Notes: generated by a model from the letters alone, not told the origin. Shown: positions 16,557 through 26,087, numbered from the stretch's first letter. The stretch is 64,000 nucleotides of DNA from Shimia sp049116215 (GCF_049116215.1 NZ_JAGDZB010000007.1:186001-250000); one strand, 5' to 3'. Numbers and translations are program-made.

Positions 16557-17291
16557 TTATGCCCGCGCGTCATCCATCAGGCGGCGCATTTCCTGGATCG
16601 CGGGATCCAGGCCACGGAAGATGGATTCACCAATCAGAAAGTGGCCGATGTTGAGCTCCATGACTTCCGGAAGGGCGGCGATGGGTTTCACGGTGTCGTA
16701 GGTCAGGCCGTGACCGGCGTGTACTTCGAGGCCGAGGGAATGGGCAAAGGTGGCCATCTCGGTCAGGCGTGCCAATTCGGCGTCCCGTTCCTCAAAGCGG
16801 CCTTCGTAGTGGAAGTCACAATAGGCACCAGTGTGCAGCTCGATGACTTGTGCACCAATGCGGTTCGCAGCCTCGATCTGTGGCTTATCTGCTGCAATGA
16901 AGATCGACACCCGGCAACCTGCGTCGCGAAGAGGCGCAATATAGTGCGCCAGCTTGTTTTCTTCACGTGCCACTTCGAGGCCACCTTCAGTGGTACGCTC
17001 TTCGCGCTTCTCGGGCACGATGCAAACCGCGTGTGGTTTGTGGCGCAGGGCAATGGCCTGCATCTCTTCTGTGGCAGCCATTTCAAAGTTGAGCGGCACC
17101 GTGAGGGCCTCCATCAGCGCGTCAATGTCTGCGTCGGCAATGTGGCGGCGGTCTTCGCGCAGGTGGGCGGTGATGCCGTCCGCACCAGCCTCTTCGGCCA
17201 GTTTGGCCGCTCGCACCGGATCCGGATAAGCCGAGCCGCGTGCGTTGCGCACGGTGGCCACGTGGTCAATGTTCACTCCCAAACGCAGCAT
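16557..17291 (-). CDS. pdxJ: Pyridoxine 5'-phosphate synthase
   Basis: A 244-residue TIM-barrel enzyme that joins 1-deoxyxylulose 5-phosphate and 3-amino-2-oxopropyl phosphate to make pyridoxine 5'-phosphate. The family start LRLGVNIDHVATVRNARG, the GADGITAHLREDRRHI block, the ELHTGAYCDFHYEG region and the phosphate-binding AGHGLTYD and ELNIGHFLIG blocks are all visible. The gene precedes the LysE-Dabb-acpS run. No odd features. Confidence 0.96.
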   Translation of the reverse strand: MLRLGVNIDHVATVRNARGSAYPDPVRAAKLAEEAGADGITAHLREDRRHIADADIDALMEALTVPLNFEMAATEEMQAIALRHKPHAVCIVPEKREERTTEGGLEVAREENKLAHYIAPLRDAGCRVSIFIAADKPQIEAANRIGAQVIELHTGAYCDFHYEGRFEERDAELARLTEMATFAHSLGLEVHAGHGLTYDTVKPIAALPEVMELNIGHFLIGESIFRGLDPAIQEMRRLMDDARA

Positions 17292-17401
17292 CGCATTTCC
17301 TCCCGAGCAGGTTTGATCAAATTTGAGGCGAGACTACGGGCAGCAAGGCGCAAGGAAAACCGGTTTTTTGTGTGGATACAATTTCAGCCTGACCGAAGTG
17401 G

Positions 17402-18058
17402 TCAATTGTCTTGCTGGATATTGGCGGCTTGTTCTTCGGCCAAGGCACGGGCTTTGGCAATGCGTTTGGCAAACTTGGCGGAGCGGCGTTTTTGGTAGGC
17501 GCGGATCACCGGGACGGACAGGTAATACATCACGGTCGCGGTGATGATGCCCGGAATGATGCCGCCGATCATGTAGGGGTAGAACACTTCGTCAAAGAAA
17601 ATGCGCAACCCGTGCCAATCCGCCACGTCATCGGTGAACATGGCCCAGAAGTTGTGCCAAAGATCCGCGCCCGCGTTGGCAAATTTCCCGGCAAGTGTGC
17701 CTTTGTCACCTTCTTCAAACTCGGTCCCGAGAATGAAGTGACCTGTTTTGAGCGACACCACTCCAATTGGCAGATAAGTCAAAGGGTTGCCAAAGAAGGT
17801 GGCCAGCAGGGCGGCCAGGAAATTGCCGCCGAGGATACGCGCTAACAGGGCCGCGACGACAAAGTGCATGGTGTAGAACGGCGTGAAGGTGGTGAAGACA
17901 CCCGCCCAGATGCCCCGTCCGATGGTTTCCGCGGATCCTGGCAACCGATGCAAGCGGTGTTGCACGTATCGCGCCGCCCGTCCCCAGCCACCGCGGGGAT
18001 AGAAAAACTCTCCGATGATACGGAGAAAGGGTCTTCTATCGCGGCGCTTAAATACCAC
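17402..18058 (-). CDS. DUF2062 domain membrane protein
   Basis: A 218-residue protein with a basic N-terminus, a DUF2062 core (IGRGIWAGVFTTFTPFYTMHF, then GNPLTYLPI) containing two or three membrane segments, one more near residues 165-190, and a basic, Ala-rich C-terminal tail. Cellular role unknown. The start is a GTG with GAGGA 6 bases upstream. It follows rsh by 18 bases, in the same run, a position seen in many Rhodobacterales. Confidence 0.88.
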   Translation of the reverse strand: MVFKRRDRRPFLRIIGEFFYPRGGWGRAARYVQHRLHRLPGSAETIGRGIWAGVFTTFTPFYTMHFVVAALLARILGGNFLAALLATFFGNPLTYLPIGVVSLKTGHFILGTEFEEGDKGTLAGKFANAGADLWHNFWAMFTDDVADWHGLRIFFDEVFYPYMIGGIIPGIITATVMYYLSVPVIRAYQKRRSAKFAKRIAKARALAEEQAANIQQDN

Positions 18059-18076
18059 GGAGGTTCCTCGAATTCG

Positions 18077-20212
18077 TCAGGTCGCGAGCGGGCTGCGAAC
18101 CAAATCTGGGTTTCTGTAGCGTTCGATTTCGGCCACGTCGGTTTCCGCTTCCAATGCCAGCATCAGCTTGTGCAGATGTTCGGCGTCGCCAAGGTCCACA
18201 CTGATCAGAAGTCTGTAAAAATCCGGTTTCCTGTCCAAGAACACCATGTCAGAGATATTGGCCTTGTTCTCGCCAATCAATGTGCAAAGTCGTCCCAGTA
18301 CCCCAGCGTCATTTCCGATCGTGATCAGCAGCTGCACCGTGTAGATCGGCTTGTGTTTGCCCGCGTGCCAATGCAGATCGAGCCAGCGTTCTGGCTGATC
18401 CTCATAATTGGACAGGGCGTCACAATCGATCGCGTGCACTACCACACCTTGCCCACGGTAGGTGATGCCCACAATCCGCTCTCCGGGCAGAGGTTGGCAG
18501 CAGGGTGCGCGCTGGAAACTCTGGTCAGCGGACAGGCCAATCACGGCACGCTCAGAGGCCACTTCGTCTGTCTCAGCCGGGGCCAAATCCGGATACACCG
18601 TTTGCAGCACCTCTTGTGCGGTGAGTTCCGCAGAGCCGAGTCGGGCCAGAACTTCGTCTTTGTCTTTCAGGCGCAGATGTTTGGCAGCCAGACCAAGCGC
18701 TTTGTCAGAGGATTTTTTCCCGACATGTTCAAAGGCAGAGCGCGCCAGCTCCGCCCCCAAACGCACGTAGCGGTCTCGATCCATCTCGCGCAACGCGCGA
18801 CGGATGGCGGTGCGGGCTTTGCCAGTTTTGGCGATGTCGAGCCAGGTGGCTTGCGGCATCTGGCCTTCGGCGGTGATGACCTCCACGGATTGGCCGTTCT
18901 TGATGCGGGTCCAGAGCGGCACACGGCGGTGGTCGACTTTGGCCCCCACGCAGGCGTGACCGATGCGGGTGTGGATCGCATAGGCGAAATCAATTGGTGT
19001 TGCACCCCGTGGCAGCTTCACCACTTCGCCTTTGGGCGTGAAGCAGAACACCTGGTCGGAATACATCTCCAGTTTGACGGCTTCGAGGAAGTCTTCGTGA
19101 TCTTCTTCGGCGTCAAACTGTTCGGTCAGGCCCGAAATCCATTTGACCGGATCAACCGCAAACGGGTTTTCGCCACGCACGCCATCTTTGTAAGACCAAT
19201 GAGCCGCCACACCTGATTCGGCCACATCGTGCATCTGCTGGGTACGGATCTGCACTTCGACGCGGCGACCATTGCGGCCTGACACGGTGGTGTGGATTGA
19301 GCGATACCCGTTGGATTTTGGCTGGCTGATATAGTCTTTGAAACGGCCTGGCACGGCCCGCCAACGCTGGTGGATCATGCCCAAGGCACGGTAGCAGCTG
19401 TCTTCGGTATCCGTGATAATACGAAATCCGTAGATGTCAGACAGACGCGAGAAACCCTGGTCCTTCTCCTGCATCTTACGCCAAATGGAATACGGCTTCT
19501 TGGCGCGTCCAAAGACATCCCCTTTAATGCCATGCTCGCCCAGCACCAGACGCATGTCTGCGGTAGTGCGCTCGATCACGTCGCCGGTCTCTTTTTGCAG
19601 CGTGATGAAGCGGCGCATAATGGAAGCGCGACCATCGGGGTTGAGCACTTTGAAAGCCAGATCTTCGAGTTCATCGCGCATCCACTGCATACCCATGCGC
19701 CCTGCAAGAGGCGCGTAGATATCCATGGTTTCGCGCGCCTTTTGCCCCTGCTTGTCAGGGCGCATGGCTTTGATGGTGCGCATGTTGTGCAGGCGGTCCG
19801 CCAGCTTGACCAGGATCACCCGCAGGTCTTTGGACATGGCCATAAACAGCTTGCGGAAGTTCTCCGCCTGTTTGGTCTCTGACGACGACAGTTGCAGGTT
19901 GGTCAGCTTGGTCACGCCATCCACAAGGCCCGCGATCTCACCGCCAAACAACTCTTCAACGGACTCATAAGAGGCTTTGGTGTCTTCAATGGTGTCGTGC
20001 AGAAGGGCTGTGATGATGGAGGCATCATCCAAGTGCTGTTCGGCCAAAATCCAGGCCACTTCGATGGGGTGGGTGTAATAGGGTTCGCCAGAGTGGCGGA
20101 ACTGACCATCATGCATCTCGCGGCCATAGTCATAGGCCGCGCGAATCAAGTCTTCATTGGTCTTGGGATTGTAGGCGCGAATGAGATTTACGAGATCGTC
20201 CGCAGGGATCAT
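18077..20212 (-). CDS. rsh: Bifunctional (p)ppGpp synthetase/hydrolase (RSH family)
   Basis: A 711-residue stringent-response enzyme. Domains in order: HD hydrolase (about residues 25-180; HPIEVAWIL and LLHDTIEDT with the metal-binding HD pair intact), RelA/SpoT synthetase (about 235-345; DIYGFRIITDTEDSCYRALG), TGS domain (about 390-450; FTPKGEVVKLPRGATPIDFAY) and a C-terminal ACT domain (about 635-700). The intact HD motif argues for both hydrolysis and synthesis, the normal state of the single long RSH in alphaproteobacteria. rpoZ lies directly upstream, 27 bases away, as in many proteobacteria. Confidence 0.95.
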   Translation of the reverse strand: MIPADDLVNLIRAYNPKTNEDLIRAAYDYGREMHDGQFRHSGEPYYTHPIEVAWILAEQHLDDASIITALLHDTIEDTKASYESVEELFGGEIAGLVDGVTKLTNLQLSSSETKQAENFRKLFMAMSKDLRVILVKLADRLHNMRTIKAMRPDKQGQKARETMDIYAPLAGRMGMQWMRDELEDLAFKVLNPDGRASIMRRFITLQKETGDVIERTTADMRLVLGEHGIKGDVFGRAKKPYSIWRKMQEKDQGFSRLSDIYGFRIITDTEDSCYRALGMIHQRWRAVPGRFKDYISQPKSNGYRSIHTTVSGRNGRRVEVQIRTQQMHDVAESGVAAHWSYKDGVRGENPFAVDPVKWISGLTEQFDAEEDHEDFLEAVKLEMYSDQVFCFTPKGEVVKLPRGATPIDFAYAIHTRIGHACVGAKVDHRRVPLWTRIKNGQSVEVITAEGQMPQATWLDIAKTGKARTAIRRALREMDRDRYVRLGAELARSAFEHVGKKSSDKALGLAAKHLRLKDKDEVLARLGSAELTAQEVLQTVYPDLAPAETDEVASERAVIGLSADQSFQRAPCCQPLPGERIVGITYRGQGVVVHAIDCDALSNYEDQPERWLDLHWHAGKHKPIYTVQLLITIGNDAGVLGRLCTLIGENKANISDMVFLDRKPDFYRLLISVDLGDAEHLHKLMLALEAETDVAEIERYRNPDLVRSPLAT

Positions 20213-20239
20213 GTGCGCCCACCCATAGTCATTGAGGGC

Positions 20240-20593
20240 TTAGCCCTGACCTTGCGCTTCCATCAGGGCGCGCAGCAGTTTTTCTTCGGACATGTCGTCC
20301 TCTTGAGGGGTGTCCGGCTCGGAACCCATCAGAAGCGCCATGCGGTCTTCTTCTGGTTCGTCAACTTCGATCTGGCTCTGGTTGGCCTCGATCAGACGCT
20401 CACGCAGCTCATCTGCTGTCTGAGTTTCCTCAGCAATCTCGCGCAGAGCAACAACCGGGTTTTTGTCGTTGTCACGATCCAGAGTGATCGCGGCGCCAGC
20501 AGACACCTCACGGGCACGGTGGGACGCAAGCATCACCAGCTCAAAGCGGTTTTGAACTTTGTCTACGCAGTCTTCAACGGTCACGCGGGCCAT
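20240..20593 (-). CDS. rpoZ: DNA-directed RNA polymerase subunit omega
   Basis: A 117-residue omega subunit that helps assemble the beta' subunit of RNA polymerase. The conserved MARVTVEDCVDKVQNRFELVM and ASHRAREVSAG blocks are present. The C-terminal half is long, acidic and probably disordered, as in other alphaproteobacteria. GGAG lies 6 bases before the ATG at 20593. It precedes rsh. Confidence 0.95.
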   Translation of the reverse strand: MARVTVEDCVDKVQNRFELVMLASHRAREVSAGAAITLDRDNDKNPVVALREIAEETQTADELRERLIEANQSQIEVDEPEEDRMALLMGSEPDTPQEDDMSEEKLLRALMEAQGQG

Positions 20594-20668
20594 CGGGCAC
20601 TCCAATTGTTATGGATCGAGTCAGAAATCGTGTGTGTAAGGGGGATTGTACCCCTTGACAAGCAGGTT

Positions 20669-21229
20669 TCAAAGGGGCCGCGGCTCTTTCTGAGCGAATT
20701 CCGGCAAATCCCCAAACATTTGGACAACAGAGCGTCCTGTGACCGGATGTTTCCAGTCCGGAGCGACGTCCATTAGCGGCGCCAACACAAATGCGCGGTC
20801 TTGCAATCGCGGATGTGGGAGAATCAGTTCCGAAGGGGCCTCCTTAGCCTGTTGCTCGGCAGGCAAGTCTCGCCAGCGCGTCCAAACCGAGGCATTTGGC
20901 ATCACTTGCGACTCAAGCCCAATCAAGTCGATGTCCAGCGGACGGGTGCCCCATCGGGTCAAACGTTCCCGCCCAAAGGCACTCTCAATCTTGTGCAATT
21001 CCGTGAGCAATCCTTGCGCAGAAAGCGCCGTTTCAACAGAAACAGCCGCATTTATAAAATCAGGCCCCGCCCCCTTTGGGAAACAAGGGGTTTGAAAAAA
21101 CCGGCTAACTGCGCGAATATGAACGTCATTCCGGCTCAAATGAATTAAAGATTCTTGCAGTGTTTGAATTGGTGAGCCAAATTGAGACGGCAAATTACCA
21201 CCAAGAGCCAATAGACCAAAACTACTCAC
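20669..21229 (-). CDS. folK: 2-amino-4-hydroxy-6-hydroxymethyldihydropteridine diphosphokinase
   Basis: A 186-residue HPPK enzyme that transfers pyrophosphate from ATP to the pterin in folate synthesis. The N-terminal LLALGGNLPSQFG, the FQTPCFPKGAGPDFINAAVSVET block, and the RWGTRPLDIDLI signature with the two metal-binding aspartates are all present, then LPHPRLQDRAFVLAPL. The start is a GTG with AGGGA 5 bases upstream. It is divergent from the NYN-domain gene and separate from the other fol gene in the window (folC at the left edge). Confidence 0.93.
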   Translation of the reverse strand: MSSFGLLALGGNLPSQFGSPIQTLQESLIHLSRNDVHIRAVSRFFQTPCFPKGAGPDFINAAVSVETALSAQGLLTELHKIESAFGRERLTRWGTRPLDIDLIGLESQVMPNASVWTRWRDLPAEQQAKEAPSELILPHPRLQDRAFVLAPLMDVAPDWKHPVTGRSVVQMFGDLPEFAQKEPRPL

Positions 21230-21379
21230 TTTAATCCCTATCTAATTTTCTAGTTGGACCGAACTTACCGCAAATGCTTGCGACCCCCGTAAATATGACT
21301 ATTTTAAACGTGCTGTCACGCTCACTCCAAATTTTCACTCACGGGACATTCCAGGCGCGGCAGAGTTAGAAAGGACATT

Positions 21380-21958
21380 TTGATGTTTTACAAAGACGAA
21401 CGGCTCGCGCTGTTCATAGACGGTTCGAATCTGTACGCGGCTGCGAAGTCGCTTGGGTTCGATATCGACTACAAGCTTTTGCGACAGGAATTTATGCGTC
21501 GCGGCAAGCTGCTTCGCGCCTTTTACTACACTGCGCTGCTGGAGAATGACGAGTATTCGCCAATCCGCCCGCTGGTAGACTGGCTACATTACAACGGCTT
21601 CACCATGGTGACCAAAGCGGCGAAGGAGTACACAGACTCCCAGGGGCGTCGTAAGGTCAAGGGGAACATGGATATTGAGCTGGCGGTGAACGCGATGGAA
21701 CTGGCGCCACATGTGGACCACATCGTTTTGTTCTCGGGAGATGGGGATTTCCGTCCGCTGGTTGAAAGTCTGCAACGCCAAGGCGTGCGCGTTTCCGTGG
21801 TGTCCACCATTCGCAGCCAGCCACCGATGATTTCTGATGAGCTGCGCCGTCAGGCTGACAACTTCATCGAACTCGACGGCCTGCGCGAAGTGATTGGCCG
21901 CCCGCCACGTGATCCACTGCCGGAACACAACCGCGAGTCGGAAATGGCGGACGACTAA
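21380..21958 (+). CDS. NYN domain (LabA/DUF88-like) protein, putative ribonuclease
   Basis: A 192-residue protein of the NYN/PIN-like nuclease superfamily. Acidic metal-binding positions are visible in LALFIDGSNLY (near residue 10), GNMDIELAVNAM (near 98) and VLFSGDGDFRPLVE (near 120), followed by GVRVSVVST. Such proteins are thought to cleave RNA. AAAGGA precedes the ATG. It is a single gene closed by its own terminator at 21983. The target is unknown. Confidence 0.88.
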   Translation: MMFYKDERLALFIDGSNLYAAAKSLGFDIDYKLLRQEFMRRGKLLRAFYYTALLENDEYSPIRPLVDWLHYNGFTMVTKAAKEYTDSQGRRKVKGNMDIELAVNAMELAPHVDHIVLFSGDGDFRPLVESLQRQGVRVSVVSTIRSQPPMISDELRRQADNFIELDGLREVIGRPPRDPLPEHNRESEMADD

Positions 21959-21982
21959 GTCACGCCAAACTGAGACTTGAAG

Positions 21983-22009
21983 AGCCGGGGCTGGCGCCTC
22001 GGCTTTTTT
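21983..22009 (+). terminator. Rho-independent terminator of the NYN gene
   Basis: A 9-base stem AGCCGGGGC / GCCTCGGCT with one G-U pair, a TGGC loop and a run of six T. Confidence 0.9.
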
Positions 22010-22018
22010 GTGCCTAGA

Positions 22019-22492
22019 TCAGCCTTGCTGATCGTTCATGTCGTTGTGCATCTTTATCACCCGATCCGGCCACGTGCTCTTGATGTAGCCCAGCACGTTT
22101 AAAATCTCCTGATCGCTCAGGCTCGCTTCAAATCCGGGCATATTGCTTTCATACCCTTGCCCAACAACTGCGGCGCTGCCCTGTTTCGTGATCGCAAAGA
22201 GCATTGCATCAGGGTGGTGCCAGGTGTGACCGGTTTCGTCATGTGGAGGCGCCGGCATCAGGCCGTCGGGTGCGCGTTGTTTCCAGTTGGCCTCCCCTTC
22301 TAAATTGTCCCCATGGCAAGAGGCGCAGTTTTCCGCATACAGTGTTTGACCCTGTGCAACACCAGCAGGATCGTCATAAGGTAGGCGCAGGTCCGCCTCG
22401 GTGGTGTCAATCGGATTGACCACAGATTGCACAATAAACCCGCCGACAAGCGCGAAGCCAAGCGCCGCCCAACCTAGTTTTGAAAACGCCAT
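22019..22492 (-). CDS. Membrane-anchored or exported class I cytochrome c
   Basis: A 157-residue c-type cytochrome. A single N-terminal hydrophobic helix (residues 6-26), without a clear cleavage site, would place it in the periplasm, possibly membrane-anchored. The heme-binding CASCH lies at residues 56-60, and the axial methionine is probably in ESNMPGF about 70 residues later. GGAG lies before the ATG at 22492; upstream in-frame starts run into the ispH promoter region. It is divergent from ispH. Electron-transfer partner unknown. Confidence 0.88.
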   Translation of the reverse strand: MAFSKLGWAALGFALVGGFIVQSVVNPIDTTEADLRLPYDDPAGVAQGQTLYAENCASCHGDNLEGEANWKQRAPDGLMPAPPHDETGHTWHHPDAMLFAITKQGSAAVVGQGYESNMPGFEASLSDQEILNVLGYIKSTWPDRVIKMHNDMNDQQG

Positions 22493-22613
22493 GCTCTCTC
22501 CCATTTTGAAGTGCGTTGGCGTTACCACCCTGCCCCACTGGAAGGTCAAGCACTGGACGTTGGCGCGTGAAATCACTACCTGTTGCCGCAAGATCATCGT
22601 GGAGACCACAGTT

Positions 22614-23567
22614 ATGAGCAAGCCGCCCCTGACCATTCATCTTGCGGCCCCGCGTGGGTTTTGTGCTGGCGTCGATCGCGCCATCAAGATTGTGGAGATG
22701 GCGCTTCTCAAATGGGGGGCGCCGGTCTATGTGCGTCATGAGATTGTACACAACAAATATGTGGTGGACGGGCTTCGCGACAAAGGTGCGGTGTTTGTCG
22801 AAGAGCTGGATGAATGCCCCGATGACCGCCCGGTGATTTTCTCGGCGCACGGTGTGGCCAAGATTGTGCCAGCCGAAGCGCAGCGCCGCGAAATGATTTA
22901 TGTGGACGCGACCTGTCCGCTGGTCAGCAAAGTGCATATCGAGGCGGAGCGTCACAGCGAAAACGGGCTGCAGATCATTATGATTGGCCATGCTGGACAC
23001 CCTGAGACCATTGGCACCATGGGACAGTTGCCCAACGGCGAAGTGCTGCTTGTGGAAACCGAAGCGGATGTGGCCACTGTCGACGTGCGCGACCCTAGCA
23101 AGCTTGCCTTTGTGACACAAACAACCCTGTCTGTGGATGACACCAAGGGCATTGTGGCTGCACTCAACACGCGATTTCCTGAGATTGTCGGCCCTCACAA
23201 AGAAGACATCTGCTACGCGACCACCAATCGCCAAGAAGCCGTGAAAGAGGTTGCGCCTAAAGTTGAGGCCATGTTGGTGGTGGGTGCGCCCAATTCCTCC
23301 AACTCCAAGCGGCTTGTGGAGGTGGGAGCCAAAAACGGGTGCCAATACTCGCAGTTGGTGCAAAGGGGCAAAGACATTGACTGGCGGGCCCTTGAAGGCA
23401 TTACGTCGCTGGGCATCACAGCGGGCGCCAGCGCACCGGAAGTGCTGGTCAATGAGGTAATAGACGCCTTTCGGGACAAATTTGATGTGACGGTGGAAGT
23501 GGTCGAGACAGCGGTGGAGCGGGTGAATTTCAAGGTGCCACGCGTATTGCGAGATGTGACAGTTTAG
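22614..23567 (+). CDS. ispH: 4-hydroxy-3-methylbut-2-enyl diphosphate reductase
   Basis: A 317-residue [4Fe-4S] enzyme, last step of the MEP pathway making IPP and DMAPP. The three cluster cysteines are in GFCAGVDRA, DATCPLVSKVH and DICYATTNRQ; PNSSNSKRL and TAGASAPE are further family motifs. GGAG precedes the ATG by 9 bases; a longer upstream frame (to 22401) overlaps the divergent cytochrome c gene and is not used. LysE-, methyltransferase- and rnhA-type genes follow on the same strand. Confidence 0.95.
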   Translation: MSKPPLTIHLAAPRGFCAGVDRAIKIVEMALLKWGAPVYVRHEIVHNKYVVDGLRDKGAVFVEELDECPDDRPVIFSAHGVAKIVPAEAQRREMIYVDATCPLVSKVHIEAERHSENGLQIIMIGHAGHPETIGTMGQLPNGEVLLVETEADVATVDVRDPSKLAFVTQTTLSVDDTKGIVAALNTRFPEIVGPHKEDICYATTNRQEAVKEVAPKVEAMLVVGAPNSSNSKRLVEVGAKNGCQYSQLVQRGKDIDWRALEGITSLGITAGASAPEVLVNEVIDAFRDKFDVTVEVVETAVERVNFKVPRVLRDVTV

Positions 23568-23639
23568 GTAAGCTGCCTCGGGAAAACCAATTCACGCCAC
23601 GCCGATGGTGTGAAGGATATCAAAGGTGAGGAGTATCGC

Positions 23640-24254
23640 GTGCTGTCTTTGCAATTTCTTGTGACCGCTTTTGTGGTGGTCATCGCGCCCGGGACCGGGG
23701 TGATTTACACGCTCGCTATGGGCTTGGGCCAAGGCCCACGTGCCGCGCTTTGGGCCGCTTTGGGCTGCACCTTTGGGATTGTGCCACACTTGTTGGCCGC
23801 CACACTGGGCCTCGCGGCGGTGCTGCACACGTCAGCTCTCTTGTTCAACGTCGTGAAATTCGCTGGCGTGGCGTATTTGCTGTATCTGGCATGGCAAGCG
23901 CTGCGCAGCGACGGAGCGCTTGCCGTCAAGGCCGAGCGACAGGCGCAAGCTGGTTTTGTGATTGCGCGGCGCGGTGCGTTGATCAACATTTTGAACCCGA
24001 AACTCTCGGTCTTTTTCCTTGCCCTGCTACCGCCGTTCCTGAGCGGAAATGCGGCGACGGCAACCCTTGAAATGGCTGTGCTAGGCGGGGTGTTTATGGC
24101 ACTGACCTTTGGGGTGTTTGTGCTCTATGGGCTGTTCGCGGCCAAGGCACGTGACCTGTTGCTGGGCAATGAGCGGGTGATGAGCTGGCTGAACCGCAGC
24201 TTTGCCGCGATCTTTGTGGCGCTGGCAGGTCGGCTGGCGATGGAACGGGCATGA
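23640..24254 (+). CDS. LysE family translocator
   Basis: A 204-residue inner membrane exporter of the LysE/RhtB superfamily with about six hydrophobic segments; signature VVIAPGTGVIYT near the start (PGP changed to PGT) and NILNPKLSVFF in the middle. The GTG at 23640 is chosen because GAGGAG lies 6 bases before it; an in-frame start at 23610 has none. It overlaps the methyltransferase start by 4 bases (ATGA). Substrate unknown. Confidence 0.87.
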   Translation: MLSLQFLVTAFVVVIAPGTGVIYTLAMGLGQGPRAALWAALGCTFGIVPHLLAATLGLAAVLHTSALLFNVVKFAGVAYLLYLAWQALRSDGALAVKAERQAQAGFVIARRGALINILNPKLSVFFLALLPPFLSGNAATATLEMAVLGGVFMALTFGVFVLYGLFAAKARDLLLGNERVMSWLNRSFAAIFVALAGRLAMERA

Positions 24255-24856
24255 GCGACAAAGACACTCTGGCGGTCTATGCCAAAGCCGCCGGAGACTA
24301 CGCGGATCGGTTTGCCCGGATTGAAGATGCTGATGTAGATCAGTTCAGCGATCTGACCGCGTTCTTTGAGTTATTGCCAGAGAACGGCCTTGTGTTGGAT
24401 TTGGGTTGTGGGCCGGGACAATGGGCAGCCAAAATTCGCGATGCTGGCTATCGTGTTGAGGGTATGGATGCCTCGCCGGAGATGGCGGCACTGGCCAAAG
24501 AGCGGTTTGATCTGGACGTGACCGTGGGGACGTTTGATCAGCTCGAAGCCGTAGAGAGGTACGATGGCATCTGGGCCAACTTTAGCCTGCTGCACGCGCC
24601 CAAGGCAGAGCTGCCGGACCACCTCTCCCGTATTCACCACGCCCTAAAACCTGGTGGTGCGTTTCACATTGGCACCAAGCTGGGCGAAGGGGAGCAGCGC
24701 GACCATCTTGGGCGGTTTTACAGCTATTACACCGAAGATGAGTTAACCGGACTTTTGCAAGACGCGGGCTTTACCGTGGTGCGAAAAAGAACCGGGTCGG
24801 CGGTGGGATTGGCTGGCAGTGACGACACATTTGTCATACTGACCGCGCATGGCTGA
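24251..24856 (+). CDS. Class I SAM-dependent methyltransferase
   Basis: A 201-residue methyltransferase with motif I VLDLGCGPGQWA (near residue 49), motif II at GMDASPEM, and the ALKPGGAFHIGTK loop; a domain of the Methyltransf_11/25 type. Substrate unknown. Coupled by overlap to the LysE gene and its end overlaps rnhA by 8 bases. Confidence 0.87.
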   Translation: MSDKDTLAVYAKAAGDYADRFARIEDADVDQFSDLTAFFELLPENGLVLDLGCGPGQWAAKIRDAGYRVEGMDASPEMAALAKERFDLDVTVGTFDQLEAVERYDGIWANFSLLHAPKAELPDHLSRIHHALKPGGAFHIGTKLGEGEQRDHLGRFYSYYTEDELTGLLQDAGFTVVRKRTGSAVGLAGSDDTFVILTAHG

Positions 24857-25307
24857 TTTGATTGCATATACCGATGGCGCATGTTCCGGAAACCCTGGTC
24901 CAGGAGGCTGGGGCACACTCATGCAGGCGAAGGACGGCGACACCGTCATGAAAGAGCGAGAGCTCAAAGGCGGCGCGGAGAACACCACCAACAATAAAAT
25001 GGAGTTGATGGCGGCAATCATGGCGCTTGAGACGCTGGAACGGCCCAGCACCATCACAGTTGTGACCGACAGCACCTATGTGAAGAACGGCGTGACCGGC
25101 TGGATTTTTGGCTGGAAAAAAAACGGTTGGAAAACGGCCGCCAAGAAGCCCGTGAAAAATGTGGAACTGTGGCAGCGTCTGGATGCAGCGCAAGCGCGGC
25201 ATCAGGTGACCTGGGAATGGGTCAAAGGCCACGCGGGCCATCCGGAAAACGAACGCGCGGACGAATTGGCCCGCGCAGGTATGGCACCGTTTAAATCTGG
25301 CAAGTAA
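24849..25307 (+). CDS. rnhA: Ribonuclease HI
   Basis: A 152-residue enzyme that cleaves the RNA strand of RNA-DNA hybrids. The four acidic catalytic residues fall in YTDGACSGNPGPGGWG, NNKMELMA, VTDSTYV and NERADELA, with the KGHAGHPEN loop. It overlaps the upstream methyltransferase, suggesting co-transcription with ispH. Confidence 0.95.
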   Translation: MADLIAYTDGACSGNPGPGGWGTLMQAKDGDTVMKERELKGGAENTTNNKMELMAAIMALETLERPSTITVVTDSTYVKNGVTGWIFGWKKNGWKTAAKKPVKNVELWQRLDAAQARHQVTWEWVKGHAGHPENERADELARAGMAPFKSGK

Positions 25308-25319
25308 AACGCGGGGCGC

Positions 25320-26087
25320 TTATTGCGCCGCCACGTCCGGGTCGGCACTTTCGGACCAGCGGTTTTGATAGTCGCTTTGGTAGACTTTACGTGAGCCACC
25401 ACGCACCGACTTCATCGGTTTACGCACCGCATAGGATAGGATGATTGGCCCATCCGGCAGCTTGCCCTTCAGGCGCGGCCGGGACCCGGTTTCATTCGGG
25501 TTGGTCGTGGTCACCGCGCGATTGGCATAGACCGGCAAGATCGGCTGCAACACACATTCCAGCACCTCATAGCCGAGGGTTTTCTCCCAGAAGCCATACA
25601 CCATCTCTGGTGTGATTTGGTAAAAGCCGTGGTTGATCCAGCCGTTACACGGGCTGTGTCCGATCATCACGCCACCGGGTTTCAACATGCGGTCAATGTT
25701 GCGATAGGCGGTGGGCAGGTCAAAAACATGCTCACAGGTGCCGCCGTCATAGATCACGTCAAATTTCTTGTGCAGCTTTTTGGGCACCCAATCGGCCAGG
25801 TCCTGCACAATGGTGGCGTTCTCAAAATCGGACACATCCATACTGTCGACGTTTTCAAAGCCAATCTTGTGAAAGAAGGTCTCTGAGTATTCGTCGTTGG
25901 GGTTGGCGAGATCGTCCTCAGAGAGGTTTGGAAAACGCTCTTCCAATGTGGCGGCAAACATTGCGGCAGAGCGTTTGCGGCGGCTGCCCATCCAGCGTTG
26001 TCGACCCAGCATCAGGAAATCCCCGCCCAGATCGTTGTCGCAGACAACATTCATTATCCGCATCGCCAAAGTGTCAGGAATCGCCAT
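25320..26087 (-). CDS. SAM methyltransferase-like protein of unknown function
   Basis: A 255-residue protein whose middle reads like a methyltransferase: a FDVIYDGGTCEHVFD motif followed by LKPGGVMIGHSPCNGW. A clear glycine-rich motif I is not visible, so SAM binding is an inference. The final 60 residues are basic (RGGSRKVYQSDYQNRW). The start could be the ATG at 26087 (weak AGGG upstream) or 26111; the longest frame begins at 26192. Convergent with rnhA, 12 bases apart. Confidence 0.65.
   Translation of the reverse strand: MAIPDTLAMRIMNVVCDNDLGGDFLMLGRQRWMGSRRKRSAAMFAATLEERFPNLSEDDLANPNDEYSETFFHKIGFENVDSMDVSDFENATIVQDLADWVPKKLHKKFDVIYDGGTCEHVFDLPTAYRNIDRMLKPGGVMIGHSPCNGWINHGFYQITPEMVYGFWEKTLGYEVLECVLQPILPVYANRAVTTTNPNETGSRPRLKGKLPDGPIILSYAVRKPMKSVRGGSRKVYQSDYQNRWSESADPDVAAQ

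Noticed and set aside
22401..22613. N-terminal extension of the ispH frame
   Set aside because: It runs over the divergent cytochrome c gene start and its promoter and has no IspH likeness; the ATG at 22614 gives the family's normal start.
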